64,000 nt of DNA, taken from positions 1 through 64,000 of the forward strand of contig NZ_JAGGPK010000003.1 of assembly GCF_018613855.1 (NCBI RefSeq), given 5' to 3'. The translations under genes and the position numbers were made by a program. The notes under the pieces were generated by a model that searched no databases, was not told where the DNA came from, and worked only from the letters and a program-made list of their open reading frames with translations. Positions 8,489 through 17,662 of this stretch are shown piece by piece. This DNA is from Arthrobacter sp. ISL-30 (GTDB lineage Bacteria > Actinomycetota > Actinomycetes > Actinomycetales > Micrococcaceae). Within the stretch, counting starts at the first letter, position 1, and each line of letters begins with the position of its first letter.

Positions 8489-10279
8489 GTGATAAGCTCG
8501 AATTCCGTGGTGCAGCGATCAAATTCCCGTGTAAATTCCCGGTTCCCGGGCTCGTCCAAGACGACCAAACACATCTTTGTCACTGGCGGTGTGGCGTCCT
8601 CGCTCGGCAAGGGACTGACGGCTTCCAGCCTCGGTCATCTGCTGCGGGCACGCGGTTTGTCTGTAACAATGCAGAAGCTGGATCCCTATCTGAACGTGGA
8701 TCCAGGCACGATGAACCCCTTCCAGCACGGTGAAGTCTTCGTTACCGACGACGGCGCCGAGACTGACCTCGACATTGGACACTACGAGCGCTTCCTCGAC
8801 GAGAACCTCGAAGGATCGGCCAACGTAACCACGGGCCAGGTCTACTCCACGGTCATCGCCAAGGAACGCCGCGGCGAATACCTCGGCGACACCGTCCAGG
8901 TGATCCCGCACATCACCGATGAGATCAAGCGCCGCATGCGCCTTCCCGCGGAGGGAAAGAACGCGCCCGACGTCATCATCACCGAAATCGGCGGCACGGT
9001 TGGCGACATAGAATCCCAGCCGTTCCTCGAATCCGCCCGTCAGGTTCGGCAGGACGTGGGCCGCAACAATGTGTTCTTCCTGCACGTATCGCTGGTCCCG
9101 TACATCGGCCCGTCCCAGGAACTGAAGACCAAGCCGACGCAGCATTCGGTCGCCGCACTTCGCTCCATCGGCATCCAGCCCGAGGCCATCGTCATCCGCT
9201 CGGACCGCGAGGTCCCCGACGCGATGCGCGAGAAGATCGGCCGCATGTGCGACGTCGATATCGACGCCGTTGTGAACGCCGCCGATGCACCCAGCATTTA
9301 CGACATCCCCAAGACGCTGCACTCCCAGGGACTGGATTCGTACATCGTTCGCGCACTGGACCTGCCCTTCAAGGATGTCGACTGGACCAAGTGGGACAAG
9401 CTGCTGGCCACGGTCCACAACCCCAAGCACGAGGTTGAAGTCGCGCTGGTAGGGAAGTACATCGACCTTCCCGACGCCTACCTTTCGGTTACCGAGGCCC
9501 TGCGCGCGGGCGGTTTCGCCAACGAAGCAAAGGTGAAGATCCGCTGGGTACCGTCGGACGAGTGCGAGACGCTCGCCGGGGCTACGGAATCCCTGGCCGG
9601 AGTTGACGCGATTTGCGTGCCCGGAGGCTTCGGCATCCGCGGGCTCGAAGGAAAGCTGGGCGCCCTGAAGTTCGCCCGCGAGACCAAGCTTCCGGTCCTG
9701 GGCCTGTGCCTTGGCCTGCAGTGCATGGTCATTGAATACGCCCGCAATGTGGTTGGCCTCGAAGGCGCTTCCTCGAGCGAATTCGAGCCCGACTCCAAGT
9801 ACCCGGTCATCGCCACAATGGAAGAGCAGCTCGACATTGTCGAGGGCAAGGGCGACCTCGGCGGCACCATGCGCCTGGGCCTCTACGAAGCCAAGCTTGA
9901 CGCAGGCTCAGTCGTCGCCGAAACCTATGGAACCACCATGGTCAGCGAACGCCACCGCCACCGCTACGAGGTCAACAACAAGTACCGCGAGCAGATCGCT
10001 GCACAGGGCCTGGTATTCTCCGGCACGTCCCCGGACGGCAAGCTGGTGGAGTACGTTGAACTCCCGCGCGAAGTCCACCCGTACTACGTAGCAACCCAGG
10101 CGCACCCGGAGCTCAGCTCCCGCCCGACACGCCCGCATCCGCTGTTCGCCGGCCTCGTCAAGGCCGCCCTGGACCGCCGCGAAGGCTTCGTGGAGGCTTC
10201 CTCGGAGGAGACATTGGCCGGAGCTGCGGCTACGGACGCAGACGCGGACCCGCGCGCCCACAAGGTCGCCGCCAAGTAA
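8489..10279 (+). CDS. pyrG: CTP synthase
   Basis: A 596-residue enzyme converting UTP, ATP and glutamine to CTP. The N-terminal synthetase domain begins [19 protein letters not shown]; the glutaminase domain has the nucleophile motif [10 protein letters not shown] and the late [11 protein letters not shown] segment with catalytic His-Glu. The frame is open from 8231, but GTG 8489 is preferred because GGGAGG sits 8 nt upstream and the length then fits actinobacterial PyrG (GTG 8507 and 8510 lack a site). The extra N-terminal 25 residues and C-terminal Ala/Asp-rich tail are typical of the group. Confidence 0.95.
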   Translation: MISSNSVVQRSNSRVNSRFPGSSKTTKHIFVTGGVASSLGKGLTASSLGHLLRARGLSVTMQKLDPYLNVDPGTMNPFQHGEVFVTDDGAETDLDIGHYERFLDENLEGSANVTTGQVYSTVIAKERRGEYLGDTVQVIPHITDEIKRRMRLPAEGKNAPDVIITEIGGTVGDIESQPFLESARQVRQDVGRNNVFFLHVSLVPYIGPSQELKTKPTQHSVAALRSIGIQPEAIVIRSDREVPDAMREKIGRMCDVDIDAVVNAADAPSIYDIPKTLHSQGLDSYIVRALDLPFKDVDWTKWDKLLATVHNPKHEVEVALVGKYIDLPDAYLSVTEALRAGGFANEAKVKIRWVPSDECETLAGATESLAGVDAICVPGGFGIRGLEGKLGALKFARETKLPVLGLCLGLQCMVIEYARNVVGLEGASSSEFEPDSKYPVIATMEEQLDIVEGKGDLGGTMRLGLYEAKLDAGSVVAETYGTTMVSERHRHRYEVNNKYREQIAAQGLVFSGTSPDGKLVEYVELPREVHPYYVATQAHPELSSRPTRPHPLFAGLVKAALDRREGFVEASSEETLAGAAATDADADPRAHKVAAK

Positions 10280-10307
10280 TCGAACCACGTAGACAAAGGA
10301 CGGCGTG

Positions 10308-10970
10308 ATGCCCGCTACATCTGAAACTCCTCCCACAACCCGGAACGTTTCCGATGAAATGAGCCCGCGCCGTCTTTTGTCTTCATCCAAGGTCTATGAA
10401 GGCCGTATCTGGGATGTGGTCAGCGACTCCTTCCAGCTAGGCGACCACTCCGGCACCCTGGTCCGTGACTACATCGACCATCCCGGGGCCGTTGCAGTCC
10501 TGCCAATGAATGACGACGGCGAGATCCTCTTGCTCAAGCAGTACAGGCACCCCGTGGGCATGGACCTCTGGGAAATCCCCGCCGGACTGCTCGACGTCGA
10601 AGGCGAAGACTTCGTCGCGGGAGCCACGCGGGAACTGGCCGAGGAAGCTGACCTCACGGCCAGTACCTGGAATGTGCTGGCCGACTTCTTCAACTCGCCC
10701 GGATCATCAAGCGAAGCCATTCGTATCTACCTTGCGCGTGGACTCGAATACGTTGACGAGGCGGATAGGCATGTTCGGACTGACGAGGAAGCCGAAATTG
10801 AGTTCCATTGGGTCGCCCTTGACGATGCCGTGAGGGCAGTCCTCGAAGGACGACTGCACAACCCCTCCGCCGTCGTCGGGATCCTTGCCGCAGCGGCAGC
10901 GCGTGCGGACGACTTCAGGAGCCTGCGGCCGGCCGACGCGCCTTGGCCTGCGCACCCGAGCCAGCGCTAA
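10308..10970 (+). CDS. NUDIX hydrolase, ADP-ribose pyrophosphatase type
   Basis: A 220-residue NUDIX hydrolase. The Nudix box is [24 protein letters not shown], matching GX5EX7REUXEEXGU with an insert-free helix and Asp in place of the final Gly. The upstream [17 protein letters not shown] matches the ADP-ribose pyrophosphatase subgroup, which splits ADP-ribose to AMP and ribose 5-phosphate. ATG 10308 is preferred to GTG 10305 because AAAGGA then lies 7 nt upstream. It sits between pyrG and xerD as in mycobacteria (Rv1700). Confidence 0.9.
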   Translation: MPATSETPPTTRNVSDEMSPRRLLSSSKVYEGRIWDVVSDSFQLGDHSGTLVRDYIDHPGAVAVLPMNDDGEILLLKQYRHPVGMDLWEIPAGLLDVEGEDFVAGATRELAEEADLTASTWNVLADFFNSPGSSSEAIRIYLARGLEYVDEADRHVRTDEEAEIEFHWVALDDAVRAVLEGRLHNPSAVVGILAAAAARADDFRSLRPADAPWPAHPSQR

Positions 10971-10972
10971 GC

Positions 10973-11935
10973 ATGGTTCCTCCGGCCGCCACCCGCGCAA
11001 AAACCGCAGTGGAACGCGCAGTAACTGATTACCTACAGCATCTTGGCGTGGAACGTGGACTGGCCGCCAATACCCTGGCCGCCTACAAGCGGGATCTCAC
11101 GCGTTACTCAAGCTTCCTCGCGGCCTCCGGCGTCGAGGACCCCCAGGAGATCACCCGCCATCACGTGACGTCCTTCGTCCAGGCTTTGTCCGACGGATCT
11201 GACGGGGCGTCGCCTTTGGGAGTCCGTTCCGCAGCCAGGACGGTTGTAGCTGTCCGTGGCCTGCACAGGTTCTGGGCATTGGAGGGGACAACGACGTCGG
11301 ACGCCGCCAGCGATGTCCACCCGCCAATGCCGGGCAAGCGGCTCCCGAAAGCGATCAGCGTTGACGAGGTCACGCGTATCCTGGAGGCCTCAGGGGAGGA
11401 TTCGGCCACCGGCCTCCGTGACCGGGCGCTGCTGGAATTCCTGTACTCCACCGGCGCCCGCATCAGTGAAGCCGTCGGGCTGGACGTCGACGACATCTCC
11501 CTCGACAAGGGCGGCGACGGGCCTGCCATCGTGCGCCTCTTTGGCAAGGGGTCCAAGGAACGCCTCGTCCCGCTCGGTTCCTATGGCGCGCGTGCCGTTG
11601 ATGCCTACCTGATCCGGGGACGCCCATTGCTGGCGGGCAAGGGTAAGGGCACCCCCGCCCTCTTCCTCAATGCCCGCGGCGGCCGGATCAGCCGCCAAAG
11701 CGCGTGGACCATCCTCAAGTCCGCCGCGGAAAAGGCCAACATCACCAAGGAAGTGTCACCGCATACGCTCCGACACTCTTTCGCGACGCATCTGCTGGAA
11801 GGCGGCGCCGACGTGCGCGTCGTCCAGGAACTTCTTGGCCACGCCTCCGTGACCACCACCGAGGTTTACACGCTGGTCACCGCGGACACACTGCGCGAGG
11901 TCTACGCGGCGGCGCATCCGCGGGCATTGGGCTAG
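10973..11935 (+). CDS. xerD: Site-specific tyrosine recombinase XerD
   Basis: A 320-residue tyrosine recombinase that resolves chromosome dimers at dif. It has an N-terminal SAM-like core-binding domain ([20 protein letters not shown]) and a catalytic domain. The catalytic Arg is in TGARISEA, Lys in [11 protein letters not shown], the [12 protein letters not shown] box holds His-x-x-Arg, then [12 protein letters not shown] with the His and the nucleophile Tyr. ATG 10973 follows the preceding stop by 2 bases; a TTG at 10943 would add 10 residues. Length and order next to the NUDIX gene match actinobacterial XerD. Confidence 0.93.
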   Translation: MVPPAATRAKTAVERAVTDYLQHLGVERGLAANTLAAYKRDLTRYSSFLAASGVEDPQEITRHHVTSFVQALSDGSDGASPLGVRSAARTVVAVRGLHRFWALEGTTTSDAASDVHPPMPGKRLPKAISVDEVTRILEASGEDSATGLRDRALLEFLYSTGARISEAVGLDVDDISLDKGGDGPAIVRLFGKGSKERLVPLGSYGARAVDAYLIRGRPLLAGKGKGTPALFLNARGGRISRQSAWTILKSAAEKANITKEVSPHTLRHSFATHLLEGGADVRVVQELLGHASVTTTEVYTLVTADTLREVYAAAHPRALG

Positions 11936-11943
11936 GCGTGGAC

Positions 11944-11949
11944 TAGGCT
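11944..11949 (+). promoter_or_regulatory. Candidate -10 (TAGGCT) for leaderless NUDIX gene
   Basis: TAGGCT is followed by 6 nt and then ATG 11956. No Shine-Dalgarno sequence lies between the xerD stop and this ATG, which supports a leaderless transcript. Confidence 0.55.
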
Positions 11950-11955
11950 TACTCC

Positions 11956-12489
11956 ATGACAGCCCACCACGTGGCCCTGTGCTTCCTCCTCCGCGACAGC
12001 GATGCCGGACGAGAAGTCCTATTGGGTCGGAAGCGTACGGGATTCGGCATCGACAAAGTTGTCGGTATCGGCGGGCATATCGAACCAGGGGAAACGGCCG
12101 TCCAGGCCATTTGCCGGGAAGTCCAGGAAGAAGTGAACGTCCAAGTACTGCCCGAGGACCTGGTCTCAGCCGGCAGCGTGGACTTTGTGTTCCCCGCAAA
12201 GCCGGACTGGAATATGTACACAACTGTCTTCCTGGCCGAATCGTGGGTGGGGGAACCCTCCGAGAGCGACGAGATCACCCCGCAGTGGTATCCGACAGAC
12301 AGGTTGCCAGTGACCCACATGTGGGCGGACGCCGAGCATTGGCTGCCCGCAATGATGTCCGGCAGGCGCATGGACGTGCGAGTGGTCTTGGGGACGGACA
12401 ACGAGAGCGTTGCTGAGGTTTTCCACACTGACTGGATCCTGGGAGGAACGGAAGGCGTCGCCGAGCAACAATGGTCCCGCGGGCTGTAG
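11956..12489 (+). CDS. MutT/8-oxo-dGTP-type NUDIX hydrolase
   Basis: A 177-residue NUDIX protein with the box GGHIEPGETAVQAICREVQEEVNV. The start (HHVALCFLLRDSDAGREVLLGRKRTGFG) and the DFVFPAKPDWNMYTTVFLAESW segment resemble MTH1-like 8-oxo-dGTP diphosphatases, which cleanse oxidised nucleotides. It is the last gene of the forward block and ends against a bidirectional terminator. The promoter appears to be its own (TAGGCT directly upstream). Confidence 0.85.
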   Translation: MTAHHVALCFLLRDSDAGREVLLGRKRTGFGIDKVVGIGGHIEPGETAVQAICREVQEEVNVQVLPEDLVSAGSVDFVFPAKPDWNMYTTVFLAESWVGEPSESDEITPQWYPTDRLPVTHMWADAEHWLPAMMSGRRMDVRVVLGTDNESVAEVFHTDWILGGTEGVAEQQWSRGL

Positions 12490-12516
12490 TCCGGCACCAG
12501 CGAAGTCAGGCATTAA

Positions 12517-12563
12517 CGACGACGGGCCGGTCACCTTTCAAAACGTGACCGGACCGCCGTCGT
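12517..12563. terminator. Bidirectional terminator hairpin between NUDIX gene and prpC
   Basis: An inverted repeat with arms around gacggg-ccggtcac and gtgaccgg-ccgtc (one short internal mismatch), loop ctttcaaaac. It lies between two convergent genes and would serve both strands. There is no strong T-run on either side. Confidence 0.7.
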
Positions 12564-12576
12564 ACCCTTCCGGGAA

Positions 12577-13716
12577 TTACGGAAGGTGCCTTTCGTCCGG
12601 ACCGCTGTATTCGCTTAGCGGCCGGATCAGCGAGTTCGAGGCGAACTGCTCCATGATGTGGGCAGTCCAGCCAGTGATACGGCTGGCTACGAAGAGCGGA
12701 GTGAAGGTCGCGGTGTCGAATCCCATGAGGTGGTAGGTGGGGCCGGTGGGGTAGTCGAGGTTGGGCTTGATTCCCTTGGCCTCATCCATGGCCTGCTCCA
12801 GGCCGTTGTACAGTCCCAGCAGCTCCGGTCGGCCGTAGTACGCGATCATCTTGTCCAGGGCGGCCTTCATGGTGGGAACGCGCGAATCGCCGTGCTTGTA
12901 CACGCGGTGTCCGAAGCCCATGATCTTCTTCTTTTGCGCCAGGGCGTTCTCCATCCATGCCTTCGCCCGGGTGGCTGCTTCCTCCAGCGTTTCCTCGCTG
13001 CGGATGCCAATCTCGTCAAACGTGTGCATGACGGCCTCGTTGGCGCCACCGTGCAGCGGACCCTTGAGTGCCCCAATCGCAGCGGTCACCCCGGAATGGA
13101 GATCGGAGAGGGTGGAGGTCACAACACGAGCCGTGAAAGTGGAGGCGTTGAACGAGTGCTCTGCGTAGAGGATCATCGAGACGTTGAAGGCCTCAACCAC
13201 CTCATCCGCCGGGTCCTCGCCGAACGTCATCCAGAGGAAGTTTGCCGAGTAGTCGAGGTCGTCCCGCGGCTCTACGACATCCTGCCCGCGGCGGCGCCGC
13301 TGATCATAAGCGACGATTGCGGGCATGGCGGCGAACACGTCGATAGCCTTGGACATGTTGGCTTCCACGGAGGAATCTTCGGCAAGGGGATGCCGGGCAC
13401 CGAGCACGGAGGCGGCGGTCCGGCAAACGTCCATGGGGTGGGCGGTGGTCGGAAGCGTGTCGATGACGCTCTTCACTACAGGGTCCAGCCGACGGCCGGC
13501 TCGCTCGCGGGCGGTGAACTCCGCAAGCTGGACGTCATTGGGGATCTCCCCGTTCCACAGCAGGTACGCGACTTCCTCAAACATGCAGCGGGCTGCCAGT
13601 TCCTGGACGGGGTAGCCGCGGTACAGCAGGGAGTTGGTGTCGGGGTTGACCTTGGAGATGGCGGTGTAGTCCACTACGACACCGTCAAGGCCTTTCTTGA
13701 TGTGTTCGTCAGCCAT
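12577..13716 (-). CDS. prpC: 2-methylcitrate/citrate synthase
   Basis: A 379-residue citrate synthase-fold enzyme joining propionyl-CoA (or acetyl-CoA) with oxaloacetate. Visible features are SLLYRGYPVQELA, the catalytic His region LKGPLHGGANEAV and MGFGHRVYKHGDSR, and the late TWTAHIMEQF-like end. The start at 13716 (MADEHIKKGL) was chosen because it begins the conserved fold and is preceded by AAGGAG; the frame is open further upstream without support. It is the last gene of the prpD-prpB-prpC operon, which makes the 2-methylcitrate role likely. Confidence 0.93.
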   Translation of the reverse strand: MADEHIKKGLDGVVVDYTAISKVNPDTNSLLYRGYPVQELAARCMFEEVAYLLWNGEIPNDVQLAEFTARERAGRRLDPVVKSVIDTLPTTAHPMDVCRTAASVLGARHPLAEDSSVEANMSKAIDVFAAMPAIVAYDQRRRRGQDVVEPRDDLDYSANFLWMTFGEDPADEVVEAFNVSMILYAEHSFNASTFTARVVTSTLSDLHSGVTAAIGALKGPLHGGANEAVMHTFDEIGIRSEETLEEAATRAKAWMENALAQKKKIMGFGHRVYKHGDSRVPTMKAALDKMIAYYGRPELLGLYNGLEQAMDEAKGIKPNLDYPTGPTYHLMGFDTATFTPLFVASRITGWTAHIMEQFASNSLIRPLSEYSGPDERHLP

Positions 13717-13789
13717 GCTGAACTCCTTCGTTCCTTGAGCAATATGTGCCGGCACTGCCGGTGGTCGGTTGCAAACTGTGCGGGATCCG

Positions 13790-14695
13790 CTACTGCGTTC
13801 CCGGAACCTTGAAGTTGAATACGCCGGTATCGAAGTGGTTGTAGGCCTCGTAGTCCACGAGGTCATAAAGTCGGGCGCGAGTGAGCATGTTCTGCACCTG
13901 CCCTTCCTGAGATCCCGTGCTCTTGATCGATTCCAGCGTACGCTCCGCAGCGCCCATCGCAATGCGCAAAAGGGTAACGGGATAGATCACGATATTGACG
14001 CCGACATTCTGCAGCTGGTCCACGGTGAACAGCTCGCTTTGGCCGAATTCGGTCATGTTGGCCAGGATGGGCACATCGACGGCGTCGCGTATTGCCTTGA
14101 ACTCGCCAAGGTCCTTCATGGCTTCCGGGAAGATCGCGTCCGCCCCGGCATCTACCAGGGCCTTCGCGCGGTCCTGTGCTGCCTTCAGGCCTTCGACGGC
14201 GCGGATGTCGGTGCGTGCCATGATCAGGAAGTCGGGGTCTCGTCGGGCATCCGCTGCGGCGCGGATGCGTTTGGTTGCGGTTTCAAGGTCGACGACGTTC
14301 TTGCCGTCCAGATGGCCGCAGCGCTTGGGGTTGAACTGGTCTTCGATGTGGCATCCGGCCAATCCGGCGTTCTCCAGTTCTTGGACGGTGCGGGCGACGT
14401 TCATCGGCTCGCCGAATCCGGTGTCGGCGTCCACCAGGCAGGGCAGGTCGGTCATGCGGGCGATCTGGCCTGCGCGCTGCGCGACTTCGGTGAGGGTGGT
14501 GAGTCCGATGTCGGGCAGGCCGAGGTCGTTGGCGAGGACGGCGCCGGAGATGTAGACGCCGGCGAAGCCTTTTTCTTCGATGAGCCGGGCGGAGAGCGGA
14601 TTGAAGGCTCCGGGGAACTGCTGGATGGCCCCGGAGTTCAGCAGGTCCCGCAGCCGGACCCGCTTTTGTTCCGGCGTGGTTTTGGAGTAGAGCAT
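13790..14695 (-). CDS. prpB: Methylisocitrate lyase
   Basis: A 301-residue enzyme of the isocitrate lyase/PEP mutase superfamily, splitting 2-methylisocitrate into pyruvate and succinate. The Mg-binding DADTGFGEP motif and the active-site KRCGHLDGK motif (the KKCGH type) are clear, as is the GVYISGAVLAND start region. Its start abuts the prpD stop, so translation is probably coupled. The first half of the gene uses almost only C- or G-ending codons, more so than the second half. Confidence 0.95.
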   Translation of the reverse strand: MLYSKTTPEQKRVRLRDLLNSGAIQQFPGAFNPLSARLIEEKGFAGVYISGAVLANDLGLPDIGLTTLTEVAQRAGQIARMTDLPCLVDADTGFGEPMNVARTVQELENAGLAGCHIEDQFNPKRCGHLDGKNVVDLETATKRIRAAADARRDPDFLIMARTDIRAVEGLKAAQDRAKALVDAGADAIFPEAMKDLGEFKAIRDAVDVPILANMTEFGQSELFTVDQLQNVGVNIVIYPVTLLRIAMGAAERTLESIKSTGSQEGQVQNMLTRARLYDLVDYEAYNHFDTGVFNFKVPGTQ

Positions 14696-16216
14696 TTAGA
14701 ACAGTCCCTTGGGTGCGGCGGCGAGGTCGATGACGCCGTCGGCGGCGGTGATGTTCAGTTGGTCCAGTTCCCCGGCGGCGAGTTGGGGGAGGCGTTCGGC
14801 GGCGGCGAGGAACCGTTCGATTTCGGCGTCGTCCACGATCCTGGCGGCGAGGGTGCGGAATTTGTTGATGTACTGCTCGCGGGCGAAGGGGCGGGCGCCG
14901 AGGGGGTGGGCGTCGGCGACGGCTATCTGGTCGGTGATGACGGTGCCGTTGGTGAGGGTGATTTCGACGGAGCCGCCGAAGGCTTTCTCGTTGATGTCCA
15001 GGGAGTGGTAGCGGCGGGTCCATTCCGGGTCTTCGACGGTGGTGACTTTCTGCCACAGGTCTACGGTGTCGGGACGTGCGGCGCGGGCGGGGGTGTAGGA
15101 GTGTACGTGGTGCCAGGCGCCGTCCTGCAGGGCGACGGTGAAGATGTAGGGGATGGAGTGGTCCAGGGTTTCGCGGCTGGCCTTGGGGTCGTACTTCTGC
15201 GGGTCGTTCGCTCCGGAGCCGATGACGTAGTGGGTGTGGTGGCTCGTCTTGATCAGCACGGACTGAACGTTGGTCGGGTCGGTGGCTTCGGGGTGTTCGC
15301 GGTGGAGTTTGCGGGCGAGGTCGATCCAGGCCTGGGCCTGGTACTCGGCGGAGTGTTCCTTGGTGTAGGTGTCCAGGATGGCGCGCTTGGCTTCACCGGG
15401 CGTTGGCAGCGGAACCATGTATGACGCGTCGGGCCCGTCGAGCATCCAGGCGATGACGCCGTCTTCACCTTCGTAGATGGGCACGGGGGAGGTCTGGCCG
15501 CGCATGGCCCGGTCTGCGGCTTCAACGGCCATCTTGCCGGCGAAGGCGGGGGCGTGGGCCTTCCAGGTGGAGATCTCGCCCTTCCGGGACTGCCGGGTTG
15601 CGGTGGTGGTGTGCAGGGCCTGGCCGACGGACTGGAAGATGGTCTCAACGTCGAGCCCCAGCAGCGTGCCGATCCCGGCTGCCGCCGAGGGTCCGAGATG
15701 GGCCACATGATCGATCTTGTGCTTGTGCAGGCAGATCGCCTTGACGAGGTTCACCTGGATTTCGTAGCCGGTGGCGATGCCACGGACCAGGTCCTGGCCG
15801 TTGGAGCCCACGTGCTGGGCAACCGCCAGGATAGGCGGGATGTTGTCCCCTGGGTGGGAATAGTCCGCCGCCAGGAAGGTGTCGTGGTAGTCGAGCTCAC
15901 GCACCGCTACGCCGTTGGCCCAGGCAGCCCACTCGGGCGAGACGCGCTCGTCAATGCCGAACACTTTGGCGCCCTGGCCGTTCGCCGAAGGATTGTGCGT
16001 AAGAGCCTGTGCCCGTGCGGCAACGATCGGCGCCCGGTTCAGGGAAGCGATCGCCACGGAAGCGTTGTCAATGACCCGGTTGATCACCATGTCCGTGACT
16101 TCCGGTGTAACAGCAACGGGATCAGCGGCGACCTTCGCGATCTTGTGGGCCAGCTGGTCTTCGCGGGCCAGCTTCTCTTCACTCTTGTAGACCCTGACGT
16201 GGTGTTCCTTAACCAT
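14696..16216 (-). CDS. prpD: 2-methylcitrate dehydratase (MmgE/PrpD family)
   Basis: A 506-residue MmgE/PrpD family protein that dehydrates 2-methylcitrate in the 2-methylcitrate cycle. It begins [20 protein letters not shown] at 16216; the frame continues upstream only through the regulator gene in another frame. Segments typical of the family are [20 protein letters not shown] and [18 protein letters not shown] helices. Its start overlaps the end of the GntR gene by 8 bases. The C-terminal third shares the extreme GC3 codon use seen in the start of prpB. Confidence 0.93.
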   Translation of the reverse strand: MVKEHHVRVYKSEEKLAREDQLAHKIAKVAADPVAVTPEVTDMVINRVIDNASVAIASLNRAPIVAARAQALTHNPSANGQGAKVFGIDERVSPEWAAWANGVAVRELDYHDTFLAADYSHPGDNIPPILAVAQHVGSNGQDLVRGIATGYEIQVNLVKAICLHKHKIDHVAHLGPSAAAGIGTLLGLDVETIFQSVGQALHTTTATRQSRKGEISTWKAHAPAFAGKMAVEAADRAMRGQTSPVPIYEGEDGVIAWMLDGPDASYMVPLPTPGEAKRAILDTYTKEHSAEYQAQAWIDLARKLHREHPEATDPTNVQSVLIKTSHHTHYVIGSGANDPQKYDPKASRETLDHSIPYIFTVALQDGAWHHVHSYTPARAARPDTVDLWQKVTTVEDPEWTRRYHSLDINEKAFGGSVEITLTNGTVITDQIAVADAHPLGARPFAREQYINKFRTLAARIVDDAEIERFLAAAERLPQLAAGELDQLNITAADGVIDLAAAPKGLF

Positions 16217-16856
16217 GGTTTTCCTCTCGATGGGTGGCCTTGATGTGTGAAAGGCTGCGATGCAGGTGGACGGTGGTAGCGGCCTCCGCCAGCCGGGAAT
16301 TTCCCGCTGCAATTGCCTCGGCAATCGCCGCATGTTCTGCGGCCGCGGCGCAAAGCCGGGCGACGTCGTCCGAGGCCAGCCGCCTGACCCTGACAAGGTG
16401 GACGCGCAGGCTTCGCATCGCCTGGGCCAGATAGGAGTTGGTGATCGCGGCGTCCAAAGCATCATCCAGCTGGTTGACCAGGGCATAGTAGTCGTGACGT
16501 GCGGGATCCTCTCCGCTGAGAAGTTCGGGTGCCCGCAGCAATTCGTGCTGCAGCCGAGTGAAGATACTTGGGTCTCCGCGAACTGCCGCCAGTGCGGCCG
16601 CCTTGCCCTCCAGGATTTCGCGCAGCTCGAAGAGTTCATCGATATCCTCCAGCGAGATATCGGTGACGACGACGCCGCGCCCGCCCGCCGTCGTCAATCC
16701 CTCAGCAGTGAGGCGGCCCAATGCCTCCCGCAGGGGAGTCCGTGAGACGCCCAGGCGTTCGGATTGCTCCACCTCCGCGAGTACAGTCCCCGGAAGCAGG
16801 CGCCATTCGATGATGTCTTCCCTCAGGGCTGTGTAAGCCCGTTCACTTGCCCGCAT
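16209..16856 (-). CDS. GntR-family (FadR/FCD) regulator of the prp operon
   Basis: A 215-residue regulator with an N-terminal winged helix ([22 protein letters not shown] ... [19 protein letters not shown]) and a C-terminal all-helical FCD ligand domain ([11 protein letters not shown] ... [16 protein letters not shown]). It is the first gene of the prpDBC operon and overlaps prpD by 8 bases. Two TGTATACA palindromes lie just upstream, of the form bound by FadR-type GntR proteins. It is therefore probably an autoregulated repressor relieved by a methylcitrate-cycle metabolite; the ligand is inferred. Confidence 0.9.
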   Translation of the reverse strand: MRASERAYTALREDIIEWRLLPGTVLAEVEQSERLGVSRTPLREALGRLTAEGLTTAGGRGVVVTDISLEDIDELFELREILEGKAAALAAVRGDPSIFTRLQHELLRAPELLSGEDPARHDYYALVNQLDDALDAAITNSYLAQAMRSLRVHLVRVRRLASDDVARLCAAAAEHAAIAEAIAAGNSRLAEAATTVHLHRSLSHIKATHREENHG

Positions 16857-16865
16857 GGAAGACAG

Positions 16866-16873
16866 TGTATACA
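16866..16873. promoter_or_regulatory. GntR operator 1 (TGTATACA), overlapping the -10
   Basis: A perfect 8-bp palindrome. Read on the - strand it contains TATACA, a good -10 hexamer 9 nt before the GntR start codon. Binding here would block the prp operon promoter. Confidence 0.65.
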
Positions 16874-16917
16874 GAGAAGGTGATTTCTACCAGCGAATCC
16901 ACTCAAAGTGCCATTGC

Positions 16918-16925
16918 TGTATACA
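16918..16925. promoter_or_regulatory. GntR operator 2 (TGTATACA)
   Basis: A second perfect copy of the same palindrome 52 bp further upstream. That distance is close to five helical turns, which would allow cooperative binding or looping with operator 1. Confidence 0.6.
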
Positions 16926-16954
16926 TCGCTCGTTTCCCCGGCTGGAAAAGCCGA

Positions 16955-17662
16955 CTAGGACCTGTTCCAGCGGTATTCGTTTTCCGGACGGCCCGGAGTC
17001 CCGTAGCGCGGCGCCCGGGTGACGGTCCCGGCGTCGGCGAGATACTCCAGGTAGCGTCGGGCTGTAACCCGGGACATGCCCAGCGTCTCGGTGACTTCGA
17101 TGGCCGAAACGGGCCTGTCACCGTTTCGGACCAGGTCCTTGACGGCCTCCAGCGTGGAAGGCGAAAGCCCCTTGGGCAACGGCAGCTCCGTGGGGGCCCG
17201 CAAGCTCGCGAACGCCTGGTCAACTTCGCTTTGCGACGCTCCGGACTTGGGGTTTCCGGAGGCGGCAAGCTGTTCCCGGAAGGTGCGGTAATTGTTGAGC
17301 TTGTCGGCGAACATCGCGAACGTGAACGGCTTGATCAGGTACTGCACGACGCCGATCGACACAGCGCTGCGGACAATGTTTAGTTCGCGCACGGCAGTGA
17401 TGGCGATGATGTCCGAGAACAGCCCGGACGAATGCATCCGGCGGGCGACGTCCAGTCCGTGGAGGTCGGGCAGGTTCATGTCGAGCAGGACAAGGTCCAC
17501 GGGATTGCCGGAGCTTGCGAATTCGGCCAGGAGCCGGAGGGCTGACTGGCCGTCAGGCGCCGTACCGGCCAGGCTGAAACCGGCCATTCGGCTCACATAG
17601 ATGGCGTGTGCGTCCGCGGCGATCGGTTCGTCTTCGACCACCAGCACGCGGATGTCTGTCAT
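16955..17662 (-). CDS. dcuR: Response regulator of the CitB/DcuR family
   Basis: A 235-residue response regulator. The receiver domain has the acidic pair in VVEDEPIAADA, the phosphoacceptor Asp in VLLDMNLPDLHG, and the Lys in QYLIKPFTFAMF. The C-terminus has a helix-turn-helix (SAIEVTETLGMSRVTARRYLEYLADAG) typical of the CitT/DcuR group. Its start overlaps the sensor kinase stop (ATGA). It probably controls the dctA transporter gene divergent from the pair. Confidence 0.92.
   Translation of the reverse strand: MTDIRVLVVEDEPIAADAHAIYVSRMAGFSLAGTAPDGQSALRLLAEFASSGNPVDLVLLDMNLPDLHGLDVARRMHSSGLFSDIIAITAVRELNIVRSAVSIGVVQYLIKPFTFAMFADKLNNYRTFREQLAASGNPKSGASQSEVDQAFASLRAPTELPLPKGLSPSTLEAVKDLVRNGDRPVSAIEVTETLGMSRVTARRYLEYLADAGTVTRAPRYGTPGRPENEYRWNRS

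Noticed and set aside
13717..13789. TTGCAAAC in the prpC-prpB gap as a PrpR/RamB site
   Set aside because: A single 7-8 bp match inside an operon, with no PrpR or RamB gene nearby, is not enough; the GntR operators explain control better.
13769..15424. 551-codon + strand open frame opposite prpB/prpD
   Set aside because: It is antisense to well-supported prp genes and its composition (Gly/Val/Asp-rich) follows from their codon bias. No ribosome site or domain is seen.
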